DNA of 64,000 nucleotides from Pseudomonas fragi (GCF_025426255.1 NZ_CP104861.1:930001-994000); one strand, 5' to 3'. Shown: positions 19,212 to 28,587, counted from the stretch's first letter. Program-made: numbers and translations. The notes: generated by a model not told the origin, from the letters alone.

Positions 19212-21719
19212 ATGGGTCGTGCCCTGACTGTTTGCTGTTCGATTATATTATCGACTGGCCTTAACGCTGAGGTTAATTCACCGTCAAAATTAGGTGTGTT
19301 AAGTCAGGCAGAGTCTTTGCCTGATGGTTTTCAGGAGCACTTCTTCGATGTGCCTCTGGCCGTGCGCATCGATGTGAATGCCAAGTTGCTTGGCGATGCC
19401 CTGGTGATCCTCGGTCGTGATGAGAAAATTCGACTGTTGAGCTTTACCGATACACAAGAAAGCGCATTACCTGAGGCAGAGCGTGCCGAATGGCTGGCTC
19501 AGTTGTCCATGCCGACTGCGCTGGGTAGCTGTACCAGCAACTGTGCAAATGGCCTGGTGGCCTTGCATTACAACCTGCAAGACTCTCTATTTTCGATTTT
19601 GACCGATAACGCCGAACGTGAAGGTGTTTCTGCGCAATATCACAGCCTCCCTGAAGACGGCAGTGCTGGCCTGATTCTGCACAATCAGTTGAACATTGCC
19701 CGAGGTGGTGGCTCCGCAGCCAGCACGGCAGCGCGTTACAACGTTCAGGCCAGCAGCAGCATCGGTAACTGGACACAGGTGGCTTCGGCTGAGCTGGCGC
19801 GTACCGGTGAACCCGACTCTCCCACCTATCACTCACTTAACCAGCTCTACGGCCAGCGTGAATTTGCCGGCAATTTTTTCCGTCTGGGGTATTTCACCCC
19901 GGATGCGTTAGGGGTTTATCGACGCCCGCGCAATTTTGGCGCCAGCCCCGATACCACCCTCGGTTTCATGTACGGCACCAGCGACAGCCTGGCCGTCAAC
20001 GACTCAAGCCCCAGCACTTATCCCGTCTATGTCACGCCCAGCCGCCAGGGCCTGGTTGAGGTCTATCGCGACGGTGTTCTGATTTACAGCCAGGCCGTTG
20101 CCAGTGGCTTGCAAACACTCGACACCCGGCGCTTGCCCGGCGGTATTTACCCGGTCCAGGTGCGCTTGATCGAGGACGGTCAAGTGACCTCTACAACCGA
20201 AGAGGTGATCTACAAACCCAACAATTGGCGCAATGCCGATCAACCCTGGCGCTATAGCGTGTTCGGTGGCAAACGACGCCAGTTGTTCAACAACTGGGGC
20301 GATGACATTCAATATGATCAAGGCTTGACCTACGGCGTCCTAGTCAATTACTTGCTGCACCCGCGAGTCATTCTTGGGGTGGACGCCCAGCGTGTGGCGC
20401 AAAAAATGCAATTCGGCAGTTCCATCGATTGGAGCCTGTCGGACAGAATCAGTCTCAACAGCAATGTGTATCAAACGGCGGGCTACGGTACCGGAATGGA
20501 CATTCAGGCCCGTTATCAATACCACGGTGGCAGCGTGATGTTTTCTCACTCGCGCTCCTGGCTTGATACCCGAAACGACCTCGATTATCTGGACACCGTC
20601 GCGATTCGCCCGAAAAACCGCTACAACGGCCGAACTCAAAGCACCTCGCTCGCGCTTTCCCAGCGCCTGAGCCTGACCAGCAGCCTGACGGGTAGGGTTA
20701 GCCACAGCAGCGGCAATACCAACGGCACAGGGGTGGATCTGAGCTGGTTGCGCAGCAGCACGCTGTTTGGCAGTGATGTGAATTGGCAACTGTCGCTGTT
20801 TGACCGCCCTTCGAGCATCAGCACCGGGAGCCAGCGTAATCGCGGGATCGACCTGAGCATCAACCTGGCGCTGGGCAAACCGGGTGGCAATCTCACGGCC
20901 AGTATCGGCAGCCGAACCTCCCGTGATGGCGAGCGCGAACTCAATGGCTCAGTGGGTTACAACAAGACTCTCGACGGTGCTTTTTTCAAAAGCTACTCCA
21001 CCAGCCTCACGGCCGACAGTTACGGCGCAGGTTTGAACGGCGCCACGCAATTTGAAACCCTGATGCTCAACGGCGACGCCTATGCTCAGCGTTCATCCTA
21101 TAACGGCGAGGTCAGCGGTGGTTTGAACCTCAGCAGTACCGTAGCGGTGGGTGGCGGAACAGTGGCTGCCAGCGGTAGTTTTTATGGGGGCGACGGGGCA
21201 ATGATCGTCGACCTGGATTCGGACATCGACAACCTTGTATTAAGCGCTGATGACTTGGGCGGCAGTTTTGGCGCTGCGCTTAAACCCGGCAGAAATGTAG
21301 TGCCGGTGGGCGCTTATAAAAGTGGCACGGTGCACTTCGACTTCACCGGCAATGATGCTCACGCCGCGTCGATACAACCTGCGCAGGCGCGCTACCACCT
21401 CAATAAGGGCGGGGTGATGTATCAGAAAGTGCGCGTACTCAAAACCTTGTCCGTGCTTGGGCGCCTTGTTGATCCACAGGGCCGTCCCATGGCGGGCGCA
21501 CATATTGTTAATCATGCCAGCAGCGGTGTGACTGAGGCCGACGGGTTCTTTGTACTGGAAATGAGCGAATCGTCTCCCAGCCTGCAAATTAATCATCGGG
21601 GGCAGCCAGCATGCAGTGTCCTCCTGGAGCCGGGCAAACATAAGCGCGAAAACAATGTGCTGCTGGTGGCCGATATTGTCTGCCATCCCTCTTCGGTGGG
21701 CGTTGCGAAAGGGCCGTGA
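19212..21719 (+). CDS. CS1/CFA-I-family outer-membrane usher (CblC/TcfC-like)
   Basis: About 835 residues. After a signal peptide (MGRALTVCCSIILSTGLNA) come an N-terminal domain with a cysteine pair (GSCTSNCANG), a long beta-barrel region with a plug-like stretch (GLVEVYRDGVLIYSQAV, RRLPGGIYPVQVRLIEDG) and a C-terminal carboxypeptidase-like beta domain (GRLVDPQGRPMAGAHIVNH). It exports and polymerises the pilin. The start is uncertain: TTG at 19182 would add ten residues, and neither start has a clear ribosome-binding site. A nine-residue frame opens at ATG 19174 behind GTGAGGG and stops at 19203, so coupling is possible. Confidence 0.85.
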   Translation: MGRALTVCCSIILSTGLNAEVNSPSKLGVLSQAESLPDGFQEHFFDVPLAVRIDVNAKLLGDALVILGRDEKIRLLSFTDTQESALPEAERAEWLAQLSMPTALGSCTSNCANGLVALHYNLQDSLFSILTDNAEREGVSAQYHSLPEDGSAGLILHNQLNIARGGGSAASTAARYNVQASSSIGNWTQVASAELARTGEPDSPTYHSLNQLYGQREFAGNFFRLGYFTPDALGVYRRPRNFGASPDTTLGFMYGTSDSLAVNDSSPSTYPVYVTPSRQGLVEVYRDGVLIYSQAVASGLQTLDTRRLPGGIYPVQVRLIEDGQVTSTTEEVIYKPNNWRNADQPWRYSVFGGKRRQLFNNWGDDIQYDQGLTYGVLVNYLLHPRVILGVDAQRVAQKMQFGSSIDWSLSDRISLNSNVYQTAGYGTGMDIQARYQYHGGSVMFSHSRSWLDTRNDLDYLDTVAIRPKNRYNGRTQSTSLALSQRLSLTSSLTGRVSHSSGNTNGTGVDLSWLRSSTLFGSDVNWQLSLFDRPSSISTGSQRNRGIDLSINLALGKPGGNLTASIGSRTSRDGERELNGSVGYNKTLDGAFFKSYSTSLTADSYGAGLNGATQFETLMLNGDAYAQRSSYNGEVSGGLNLSSTVAVGGGTVAASGSFYGGDGAMIVDLDSDIDNLVLSADDLGGSFGAALKPGRNVVPVGAYKSGTVHFDFTGNDAHAASIQPAQARYHLNKGGVMYQKVRVLKTLSVLGRLVDPQGRPMAGAHIVNHASSGVTEADGFFVLEMSESSPSLQINHRGQPACSVLLEPGKHKRENNVLLVADIVCHPSSVGVAKGP

Positions 21720-21798
21720 GAGGCCATGTCGCGGCCATGCAGGTGCTACAGGGTGCACAAGGAGCGTGTGATTTATCATTTTGAACTGAGTAATTATT

Positions 21799-23073
21799 AT
21801 GCGGATCTCGTTACTTGTTAATGCTCAAGTCTTCACCCGTTACGGGGTGGCACTGATATTGATGTGCTGCGTGTTACCGACGTCAGCCTATGAAAAAACC
21901 ATTGAGGCGGTCTATACACCGGATCCGAACAACCCAATGAAGAATACATTCGTCCTGCAAACGCCCGCCGAAGGTCATTGCGGGATGCCTTCAACGTGTA
22001 GCGGGGCATGGGGCATGCTCTGGCCGGTTATATTTGAATCGCCGACGGGTATTGATCCTGCAGCGAACGCGAACGATCAACGGCAAGGGGCCTATATGAA
22101 GATCCCCTTGAGTTGGCGCAGCGTGATGTTGGTCAACACTAAAACAGGCTCGCAGGCAGAGCTGAAAGTTCGGGCAACTGCGATAGGCGGGCGCTACGTT
22201 TTAACCAGGCCTGCGGCAGAACTGTCCCCGGGAGGCCCGACGGCGCCCTACCTGGGACACGGGTTGCTCTGGCAAGGAGGCACGTGGCATGAGGTGTCGC
22301 CGTGTTATTCGTCGAGGCTGTGGTATTTGGTCAGTACCATCCATGAGTTTTTTTGGGAGTATCGCAGCAAGGACACGTGCACCAAGAAAGCGCTGTACGA
22401 CATCCCCGGCCCTTTTATTTATGAGCGGGTTCAAACCGCGTTTGAATTTGTAATGCCTAACCCGCTGGATATGGAGCCGGGTGATTATGCTGCCAGCACA
22501 CTCTATAGCGTGGGGCCGGGTCAGGATTATGACCTCGGTGAACTGATGCTGCCCTCCGATAGCCAACTGGTGCTTGATTTCAAATTTGTCGTGAACAGTG
22601 CATTAAGCGTGGACTTCCCGCCCGGTTCTCAGCGGGCCGTGTTGCAACCCAGGGAAGGCTGGCAGGGCTGGCTTAATTCGGGGCGCAAAGCACCAGGGTT
22701 GAGTGCGTTTCAGAACTTTAAACTGTCCACCTCCAGCAATTTTAAAATGTACCTGGACTGTCAATACTCGGTCGGCACCGACTGCGCTATTTACGCAGAG
22801 TCGGCCACGAAAAATGCTCAGGTGGCGGTGGTAGATACTATGGTGAGTTTTCCAGCCGGTATTACATTAGCGCCCGGTAAGCGTACGGCTATTAAAGTGC
22901 CCCTGGCACAGGGTATACACCATGCGGTGAGCTTCGACATTGAGGGGGTCCAAGTGTCGCGTGGAGCCACCATGAATTATGAAATAAAGCCTGAGGTGAC
23001 GGAGCTCATGGTCGATAACCCCGGCAGTACTTACACGGGGGTGGTGACGATCATATTTGATGTCAATACCTGA
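21799..23073 (+). CDS. CS1-type pilus tip/minor subunit (CblD/CfaE-like adhesin)
   Basis: 424 residues. The signal peptide ends near residue 31 (PTSA-Y). The N-terminal half has several cysteines (HCGMPSTCSG, CYSSRLW, CTKKALYD), and the C-terminal half carries a second cysteine pair (YLDCQYSVGTDCAIYA) and ends in a pilin-like beta strand (TYTGVVTIIFDVNT). Two-domain architecture, position after the usher, and length fit the tip adhesin of CS1-class pili, though it is longer than typical CfaE (about 360 residues). Receptor unknown. Confidence 0.78.
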   Translation: MRISLLVNAQVFTRYGVALILMCCVLPTSAYEKTIEAVYTPDPNNPMKNTFVLQTPAEGHCGMPSTCSGAWGMLWPVIFESPTGIDPAANANDQRQGAYMKIPLSWRSVMLVNTKTGSQAELKVRATAIGGRYVLTRPAAELSPGGPTAPYLGHGLLWQGGTWHEVSPCYSSRLWYLVSTIHEFFWEYRSKDTCTKKALYDIPGPFIYERVQTAFEFVMPNPLDMEPGDYAASTLYSVGPGQDYDLGELMLPSDSQLVLDFKFVVNSALSVDFPPGSQRAVLQPREGWQGWLNSGRKAPGLSAFQNFKLSTSSNFKMYLDCQYSVGTDCAIYAESATKNAQVAVVDTMVSFPAGITLAPGKRTAIKVPLAQGIHHAVSFDIEGVQVSRGATMNYEIKPEVTELMVDNPGSTYTGVVTIIFDVNT

Positions 23074-23600
23074 CATACGATAGAAACATTGTGATTGTTT
23101 GATTACAGTGATAGTCAGTGCTTGAGCGTTGTATTTAATAAAACTACTGATGACGGCAGCATGTGCGCGGGTCCCCGCGAACCCTTCACATAATAATTAT
23201 GTTAATACAGTACCGGTGTCGGGTTGTTGCCCGACTTGACCCGGTCAGCGTGCCGCTTCACTCTGCGCACATTTCCCCTATGTGACGTGTCTGGATAACA
23301 ATCAGGTCGACACCCTGTGCACAGCAGGTCAGTTTGTTGAGGGTGCGGCCTGTTTGTTTTAATGTCGAATCATTGAAATTTCCTACTTATACCCTGATTC
23401 CAATCACTCGATTGACGGAGGTGTCGCAGCGTTGGTTTATTGTGTGTAGGGATCAAGCGGGAGTTGATGCTTAATCAAGGATCAGACGGGTGAGTGAGAT
23501 ATCGCAGCGCTAAATGATTGATGTAGAGTGTTGTTTAACTCGGGAGTTGAACGGGCGGACGCAGGCAGTCCGTCTACTCATTTTATAAGGCTGTAATACT
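23074..23600. other. 527-bp intergenic region between adhesin and regulator genes
   Basis: No convincing gene. It contains a perfect 15-bp palindrome ACATAATAATTATGT (23188-23202), a GTCGGG-TTGTTG-CCCGAC hairpin (23218-23235) without a following T-run, and AT-rich sequence before the regulator start. It probably holds the end of the pilus transcript and the promoter of the regulator pair. Confidence 0.6.
23188..23202. promoter_or_regulatory. 15-bp AT-rich palindrome
   Basis: ACATAAT-A-ATTATGT, perfect 7-bp arms around one base. Its position between the adhesin and the ToxR-like regulator suggests a protein-binding site; function is not shown. Confidence 0.3.
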
Positions 23601-24419
23601 ATGGCCCGTTATTTGATAGCTGGCGTAATGTTATTTGATGATGAGTTGTATGAAGTATCCGGTGTCGGTGGCGTTGTTCAGGCCGTGGTGCTGGGAGCCG
23701 CAGCCAGTCGTTGTTTCTCGACATTACTTGAGGCCCAGGGCGCCATAGTTACTAAAAAGGAGTTGCTGCATGCGGGGTGGGAGCGTTACGGGCAGCAGGT
23801 GTCTGCCAACAGCGTCAACCAATCCATTGCCCAGATCCGCCGCTGTTTATCCACCGTGGGGCATTGCGATTACGTGGTCACGGTGCCGCGCATTGGTTAC
23901 AAAGTCAGCGATGCTTTATCGATTGAGAAACTGGGTGACGGTACGCAACCTCTGTCGAGTGATGCCCATGGCTGCGGGCGCAATATCACGCCATTGTCGG
24001 TGATGCCGGGTGATCAGCCTGGTGTGCCGGCACAGAAAAATTTCAGCAGCAGACGCAAGTATCTGTCTCTTGCCGGGTTGCTGTTGTGTAACGCGTTTGT
24101 GGCGTTTGGCTGGCATACGTTGACGTTGAGTTCGCCGCTGTCTCCGGCAATCGAATTAACCTACTTACCGGTGCCGGGGGCGTACAACCTGCATTTGTTT
24201 TCGGCACCGGGTTTAAACGTAAGCCCTGAACGAATCAATGCCCATATGCTCAAGTTGAAGGAAAAACCGCCTGCATTCACGACCTTGGCGAGTTATGGGT
24301 ATGTGTATTTGAATGGAGCGCTTAGGGATGACGTTTATGGGTACTTTCTATGCCGGGATCCGATAGAAGTCAGTGTTTCAGGGTGTATTTCCTATTTTAT
24401 TGTGGAGGGGGCCGAATAA
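23601..24419 (+). CDS. ToxR-like membrane-bound winged-helix transcription factor
   Basis: 272 residues. The N-terminal OmpR/ToxR-type winged helix (about 10-105) shows TKKELLHAGW, SVNQSIAQIRRCL and the family ending VVTVPRIGYKVS. A linker leads to one transmembrane segment (about 154-172) and a periplasmic domain of about 100 residues with two cysteines (251 and 262) that could form a redox-sensitive disulfide as in ToxR. There is no receiver domain. Its stop overlaps the ATG of the following membrane protein (TAATG), as in ToxR/ToxS-, PsaE/PsaF- or MarT/FidL-type pairs. Likely controls the adjacent pilus operon (inference). Confidence 0.85.
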   Translation: MARYLIAGVMLFDDELYEVSGVGGVVQAVVLGAAASRCFSTLLEAQGAIVTKKELLHAGWERYGQQVSANSVNQSIAQIRRCLSTVGHCDYVVTVPRIGYKVSDALSIEKLGDGTQPLSSDAHGCGRNITPLSVMPGDQPGVPAQKNFSSRRKYLSLAGLLLCNAFVAFGWHTLTLSSPLSPAIELTYLPVPGAYNLHLFSAPGLNVSPERINAHMLKLKEKPPAFTTLASYGYVYLNGALRDDVYGYFLCRDPIEVSVSGCISYFIVEGAE

Positions 24420-24940
24420 TGGCCATCGTAAAGTCGAGTGTGCCGGGGATGATGTTTATCGCACTCATCGCTTTGCCTTGGCTGGTCTCTACGTGGTTCT
24501 ACTCTGCGGGGCGAGTGGTATGGGAGTGCCATCTGGACTTTGAAATGCTGGTGAGCTCATCCGATCAAACCGCGGAGCGAACCCTGGGGTCATACAGTCA
24601 GTTTTTTTATGGTAATAACCTGGGTTTTTCAAGGATCAGTGGCCGTAAAGTACGCACCTTGAAAAACGGTCAAACCCGAGTGCACAACTTTAATCGTTTT
24701 ATTGATTTCAAGTATGTGCAAGCGGGTCCTTATTTGAAAAACAAGGTCACTAAAGTAACGCGCAAGCAGGGTGACACGCTTGATGATGATCAGCATCTGG
24801 CATTTATGAGCCCGCCAGGTGAGGACGTCTATGTTCAAGTGTTGAAACTGGGCCCCAGCACTTATTCGTTTGGCCGCCTCGGCATGCCACGCCAAATCTG
24901 CCAGGGCAGACAAGGGTGGCTGATGCCGCGTTTGCGTTAA
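24419..24940 (+). CDS. Small membrane partner of the ToxR-like regulator (FidL/ToxS-like)
   Basis: 173 residues with one N-terminal membrane anchor (about 11-29) and a periplasmic domain containing two cysteines (WECHLDF near residue 37, RQICQG near residue 161). No catalytic motif is recognised. The ATG overlaps the regulator stop by one base, and TGGAGGGGG gives a strong ribosome-binding site. By architecture and coupling it resembles ToxS, PsaF or FidL, which stabilise or tune a ToxR-type partner; sequence homology cannot be confirmed here. Its stop shares bases with the convergent stop of the M23 peptidase gene (TTAA). Confidence 0.62.
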   Translation: MAIVKSSVPGMMFIALIALPWLVSTWFYSAGRVVWECHLDFEMLVSSSDQTAERTLGSYSQFFYGNNLGFSRISGRKVRTLKNGQTRVHNFNRFIDFKYVQAGPYLKNKVTKVTRKQGDTLDDDQHLAFMSPPGEDVYVQVLKLGPSTYSFGRLGMPRQICQGRQGWLMPRLR

Positions 24941-25761
24941 GGCTGGAAGGCACCGATAAAGATCGCCGGATCAACCCGTGCGTCGTTCAGGCTGACGTTC
25001 CAGTGCATGTGCGGGCCGGTGGCGCGGCCAGTGGAACCGACCTTGCCCACCACATCACCACGGGCCAGTTGCTGGCCGACCTTGGTGTCGATTTTCGACA
25101 TATGGCAGAACATGCTGATAAAGCCCTGGCCGTGGTCGACAAACACGGTGTTGCCGTTGAAAAAATAGTTGCCGATCAGAATCACTTTGCCCGCCGCCGG
25201 GGTTTTGATCGGCGTGCCCGCTGGCACCGCAAAGTCGAGGCCCGCATGGGGGTTGCGCTCTTCGCCGTTAAAGAAGCGGCGTACGCCGAATTTGCTCGAC
25301 AGCGGTCCGTTGACCGGTTTGTCCAGCAGCAGGTTGCTCGGGTTGTTGGGGCTGAAGGTGCGGTAAGCCTTGATCTGAATCGCCAGCTCGTTGTCGATGC
25401 GTTTGATATCCGCCGGGTTGGGATTGACCTGGCGCTGGTTTTTTAGCGTGATGCGCTGTTCGGGGTATTTCTTGTTGCCCACCGTAAAGCCTAGTTCACG
25501 GCCGCCGCTGCTGATCTGCTGGGCCCCGGGTTTGACTGTCAGTGGAATGCCGACAATCGCCCGCCAAGTATCCTGTTCTTTGATCACCAGCACAGGCTTG
25601 CCGTCGTACGTGGCCTTGGGCGCTTGCGCGCCGGTGCCCAGCTCAATTACGGCTACGCCGCCAGGCACCGGTTTGTTCAATAAACGAGTGATGTAGCTGT
25701 CAGCAGCGTGCGCATTGAGGGTCAGGCACAGTAACAAGACGGCAGAGAGAAAACGCGGCAT
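24937..25761 (-). CDS. Secreted M23-family metallopeptidase (murein hydrolase)
   Basis: 274 residues with a signal peptide (cleavage after NAHA) and a C-terminal LytM/M23 domain: zinc ligands in NPHAGLDFAVP (H and D) and TGPHMHWNVS (HxH), with FCHMSK in between. All four M23 motifs are intact, so it should cut peptidoglycan cross-links in the periplasm. It is three bases after xseA and is likely cotranscribed. Confidence 0.92.
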   Translation of the reverse strand: MPRFLSAVLLLCLTLNAHAADSYITRLLNKPVPGGVAVIELGTGAQAPKATYDGKPVLVIKEQDTWRAIVGIPLTVKPGAQQISSGGRELGFTVGNKKYPEQRITLKNQRQVNPNPADIKRIDNELAIQIKAYRTFSPNNPSNLLLDKPVNGPLSSKFGVRRFFNGEERNPHAGLDFAVPAGTPIKTPAAGKVILIGNYFFNGNTVFVDHGQGFISMFCHMSKIDTKVGQQLARGDVVGKVGSTGRATGPHMHWNVSLNDARVDPAIFIGAFQP

Positions 25762-25764
25762 CAG

Positions 25765-27144
25765 TTAATCCAGTAAAGAGAGGGTGACGGGCGTGAGGTG
25801 ATTGTCCTCAACGCGGACTTGCAGCTCGCCTTCGCCCAGTTTGGCCTTCAAACGCTGACCGTTATGGGTCTGCCCGGCGCTGCGAATGGCGTTGCCGCGT
25901 TCATCCAACAAGATGCTGTAACCGCGGCCAAGAGTCGCCAGCGGGCTGACCACATGCAGGGTTTGCATCTGACTTTGCAGTTGTAGGCGCCGTGCTTTCA
26001 GCCCTTCGCGCATGGCCCGGGGCAAGCGCTCGGCGAGGCTGTCCAGGCGTTGGCGCAGCATGCTCAGCTGGCGGCCCGGATGCTGCGCCGCGAGGCGGGT
26101 TTCGAGGCGGATCAGGCGTTCGCGGCGGGTATTGAGGCTGCGTTCGAAAGCGCGGCGCATGCGCATGTCCAGATCATCCAGGCGCTGGGCTTGCTGGCGC
26201 AGGCGTTCGCCGGGGTGACGCAAGCGACGGGCCAGGCCGTCGAGGCGCAGGCGGTCGCGCATCAAGCGGTCGCGAATGCGCATCACCAGACGTCGGTGCA
26301 GGCTGTCGATACGCCGTTGCAGATCGCTGGAGTCCGGTGCCAGCAACTCTGCGGCCGCAGACGGCGTTGGCGCCCGTACGTCAGCCACGAAGTCGGCAAT
26401 GGAGACATCGGTTTCGTGACCTACAGCACTGACGATTGGCGTCACACAGGCATCAATGGCGCGGGCCACGGCTTCTTCGTTAAAGCACCACAGGTCTTCC
26501 AGCGAGCCGCCACCGCGGGCCAGAATCAGTGCGTCGAAGCCGCGTGCATCGGCCAGCTTCAAGGCGCGGACAATCTGCGCCGTCGCTTCGCGGCCTTGTA
26601 CGGCGGTGGGGATCAGGGTCAGTTCGACTTGCGGGGCCCTGCGGCGAAACACGCTGATGATGTCGCGAATCACCGCGCCCGTTGGCGAACTGATAATTCC
26701 GATGCGTTGCGGGTGAGCGGGCAGGGCGACTTTGCGTTCGGGGCTGAACAGGCCTTCGGCGCTGAGTTTTTCTTTCAGCGCATCGAACGCCAGGCGCAGC
26801 GCACCATCGCCTGCGGGCTCTACAGTGTCGAGGATCAGTTGGTAGTCGCCACGCCCTTCAAACAACGACACCTTGCCGCGAACCTTGACCGCCAGGCCGT
26901 CTTTCAAGGCCTGGCGCACCCGCGCAGCGTTATTGCGGAACAGTGCGCAACGCACCTGGGCGCCACTGTCCTTGAGGGTGAAATACACATGGCCAGAGGC
27001 CGGGCGGGCGAGGTTGGATATTTCGCCTTCAACCCAGATGTTGCTGAACACGTCTTCGAGCAACACCCGCGCCCGGCCATTGAGCTGGCTGACGGTCAGG
27101 ACTTCTCGGTCGAGGTTGAGTCTTGCAAAGGGGTCTTTAATCAT
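25765..27144 (-). CDS. xseA: Exodeoxyribonuclease VII large subunit
   Basis: 459 residues. The N-terminal OB-fold has VEGEISNLARPASGHVYFTLKD, the middle catalytic domain has GIISSPTGAVIRDI and LARGGGSLEDLWCFNE, and a long Arg-rich coiled-coil region precedes the C-terminus. With XseB it degrades single-stranded DNA. Two in-frame starts lie upstream (27156, 27153), but MIKDPFARL is the usual N-terminus. Confidence 0.96.
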   Translation of the reverse strand: MIKDPFARLNLDREVLTVSQLNGRARVLLEDVFSNIWVEGEISNLARPASGHVYFTLKDSGAQVRCALFRNNAARVRQALKDGLAVKVRGKVSLFEGRGDYQLILDTVEPAGDGALRLAFDALKEKLSAEGLFSPERKVALPAHPQRIGIISSPTGAVIRDIISVFRRRAPQVELTLIPTAVQGREATAQIVRALKLADARGFDALILARGGGSLEDLWCFNEEAVARAIDACVTPIVSAVGHETDVSIADFVADVRAPTPSAAAELLAPDSSDLQRRIDSLHRRLVMRIRDRLMRDRLRLDGLARRLRHPGERLRQQAQRLDDLDMRMRRAFERSLNTRRERLIRLETRLAAQHPGRQLSMLRQRLDSLAERLPRAMREGLKARRLQLQSQMQTLHVVSPLATLGRGYSILLDERGNAIRSAGQTHNGQRLKAKLGEGELQVRVEDNHLTPVTLSLLD

Positions 27145-27224
27145 GGGCCTCATCATAAGGGCGGATTGTTATCACTGCACCTGTCTGATAGAAGTCTGCG
27201 CACTAAAAACAGGGAAGCTGAGCA

Positions 27225-27971
27225 ATGGATTTGCCTTTTAGCGGTAGTGAATGGGTGTTGCTGGAGCTGGCCATTGCGCTGGCGTATATCGTGTTTGGCG
27301 TGGCCGGGTTTGGTACGGCACTGGTCGCAGGTCCGCTGCTGATCCTGTGTCTGCCCTTGTCGAAAATCATCCCTTTGCTGGTGCTGCTGGATTTTGTCGC
27401 AGCATTTGGCAACTGGTTGCCTTCGCGCCGCGATGTTGCACGGCCTGAGTTGCTGCGTTTATTACCGTGCATGGCCATAGGTTGTGTCATCGGTGTGGTG
27501 TTTTTACTTAACCTCAAGTCCGACCTGTTGTTGCTGTTGATGGGGATTTTTATCACCGCTTATGCCTTGTACAGCCTGGCGGTGAAGGTCAAGCCGACGC
27601 AGGTCGCTGCCGGCTGGGCCATTCCCACCGGCATCACGGGCGGGTTGTTTGGCGCCCTGTTCGGCAGTGGTGGGTTTCTGTATGCGCTGTATTTGAATGC
27701 ACGCTTACCGAAGGATGCGGCTCGCGCCACGCAAAGTGCGCTGATCAGTTGCAGCACTGTGGTGCGCTTGAGCTTGTTTGTGATTGCCGGGGTGTATGCC
27801 GATGGCGCGTTGCTGTTACTCGCGGCCTGTCTGTTGCCGGCGATGGCTTTGGGGTTGTGGATTGGCCGACGGTTGACCCGCAAATTGTCCCGTGAGGCTT
27901 TTGTGCGGCTGGTAACGTGGTTGGTACTGGCCAGTGGAATTGCGCTGATTGCGCGATACCTGAGCGCTTGA
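27225..27971 (+). CDS. TSUP-family (TauE/SafE-like) membrane permease
   Basis: 248 residues with seven or eight hydrophobic segments and the duplicated Gly-rich pattern of the family (VFGVAGFGTALVAGPLLIL in the first half, TGGLFGALFGSGGFLYALYL in the second). Members export or import sulfonates, sulfite or organic anions; the substrate cannot be read from the sequence. It is divergent from xseA across 80 bases. Confidence 0.82.
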   Translation: MDLPFSGSEWVLLELAIALAYIVFGVAGFGTALVAGPLLILCLPLSKIIPLLVLLDFVAAFGNWLPSRRDVARPELLRLLPCMAIGCVIGVVFLLNLKSDLLLLLMGIFITAYALYSLAVKVKPTQVAAGWAIPTGITGGLFGALFGSGGFLYALYLNARLPKDAARATQSALISCSTVVRLSLFVIAGVYADGALLLLAACLLPAMALGLWIGRRLTRKLSREAFVRLVTWLVLASGIALIARYLSA

Positions 27972-28038
27972 CCTCAGAAGTTGAGGCTTTAAGCTCCCAC
28001 AGACAGCAGGTTTTCATCTCCCAACATGTGCCGTACCC

Positions 28039-28587
28039 ATGAATTCGCAGAGCATCATCGTCCCTAAAATTTCCACCTTGCCGGTTCATGAGCCGCGTGC
28101 CCGAGCCATCGTGCGCTGGCTGGTACGCAAGAACATCATTGAACAAGAACTGACTACTTGCGGGCGCACTGGCAACGGCATGGCTTACGCCATCGCAGCG
28201 GGCGCCCGAGAGGTGGTATTGCACCCCGAGGCGTTGCCATTTGGTCAGCCGGTCAATGGTCTCGAGATCATCACCAAACGCTGTATCTACACCCCGTCCA
28301 AGGGCTTTCTTGAAGAGGCTGGCTGTGCCGAGTGCCGCAAGGAAGTGGGCGAGGCGCTGTTCGACAGCCTTGAAGACTGGATGCCGGGCCGCACCGACAA
28401 CTTCATCTGCCCGCTGTGCGCTCATGAAGACGACATCAATGGTTTCCTGTTTTTGCAGCCTTGTGCGTTTTCCAATCTGGGCTTTATTTTCAATAACTGG
28501 GCCGAGGCGGGTTTCAAGCAAAGCTTCCTTGACGAGTTCGCCGATTGGCTCGATCAGCCGGTGGCGTGGGTGAAGGTGGAGCTGTAA
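28039..28587 (+). CDS. Conserved hypothetical protein with two CxxC pairs
   Basis: 182 residues, no signal peptide or membrane segment. Two CxxC pairs (CAEC near residue 97; CPLC near residue 128) separated by about 27 residues look like a zinc ribbon; an N-terminal basic helix (RARAIVRWLVRKNIIEQEL) precedes them. The C-terminus is hydrophobic-aromatic (FIFNNWAEAGF). No function recognised. A REP pair follows immediately. Confidence 0.75.
   Translation: MNSQSIIVPKISTLPVHEPRARAIVRWLVRKNIIEQELTTCGRTGNGMAYAIAAGAREVVLHPEALPFGQPVNGLEIITKRCIYTPSKGFLEEAGCAECRKEVGEALFDSLEDWMPGRTDNFICPLCAHEDDINGFLFLQPCAFSNLGFIFNNWAEAGFKQSFLDEFADWLDQPVAWVKVEL

Noticed and set aside
26050..27342. 430-codon open frame opposite xseA
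   Set aside because: Antisense shadow; xseA has all expected motifs.
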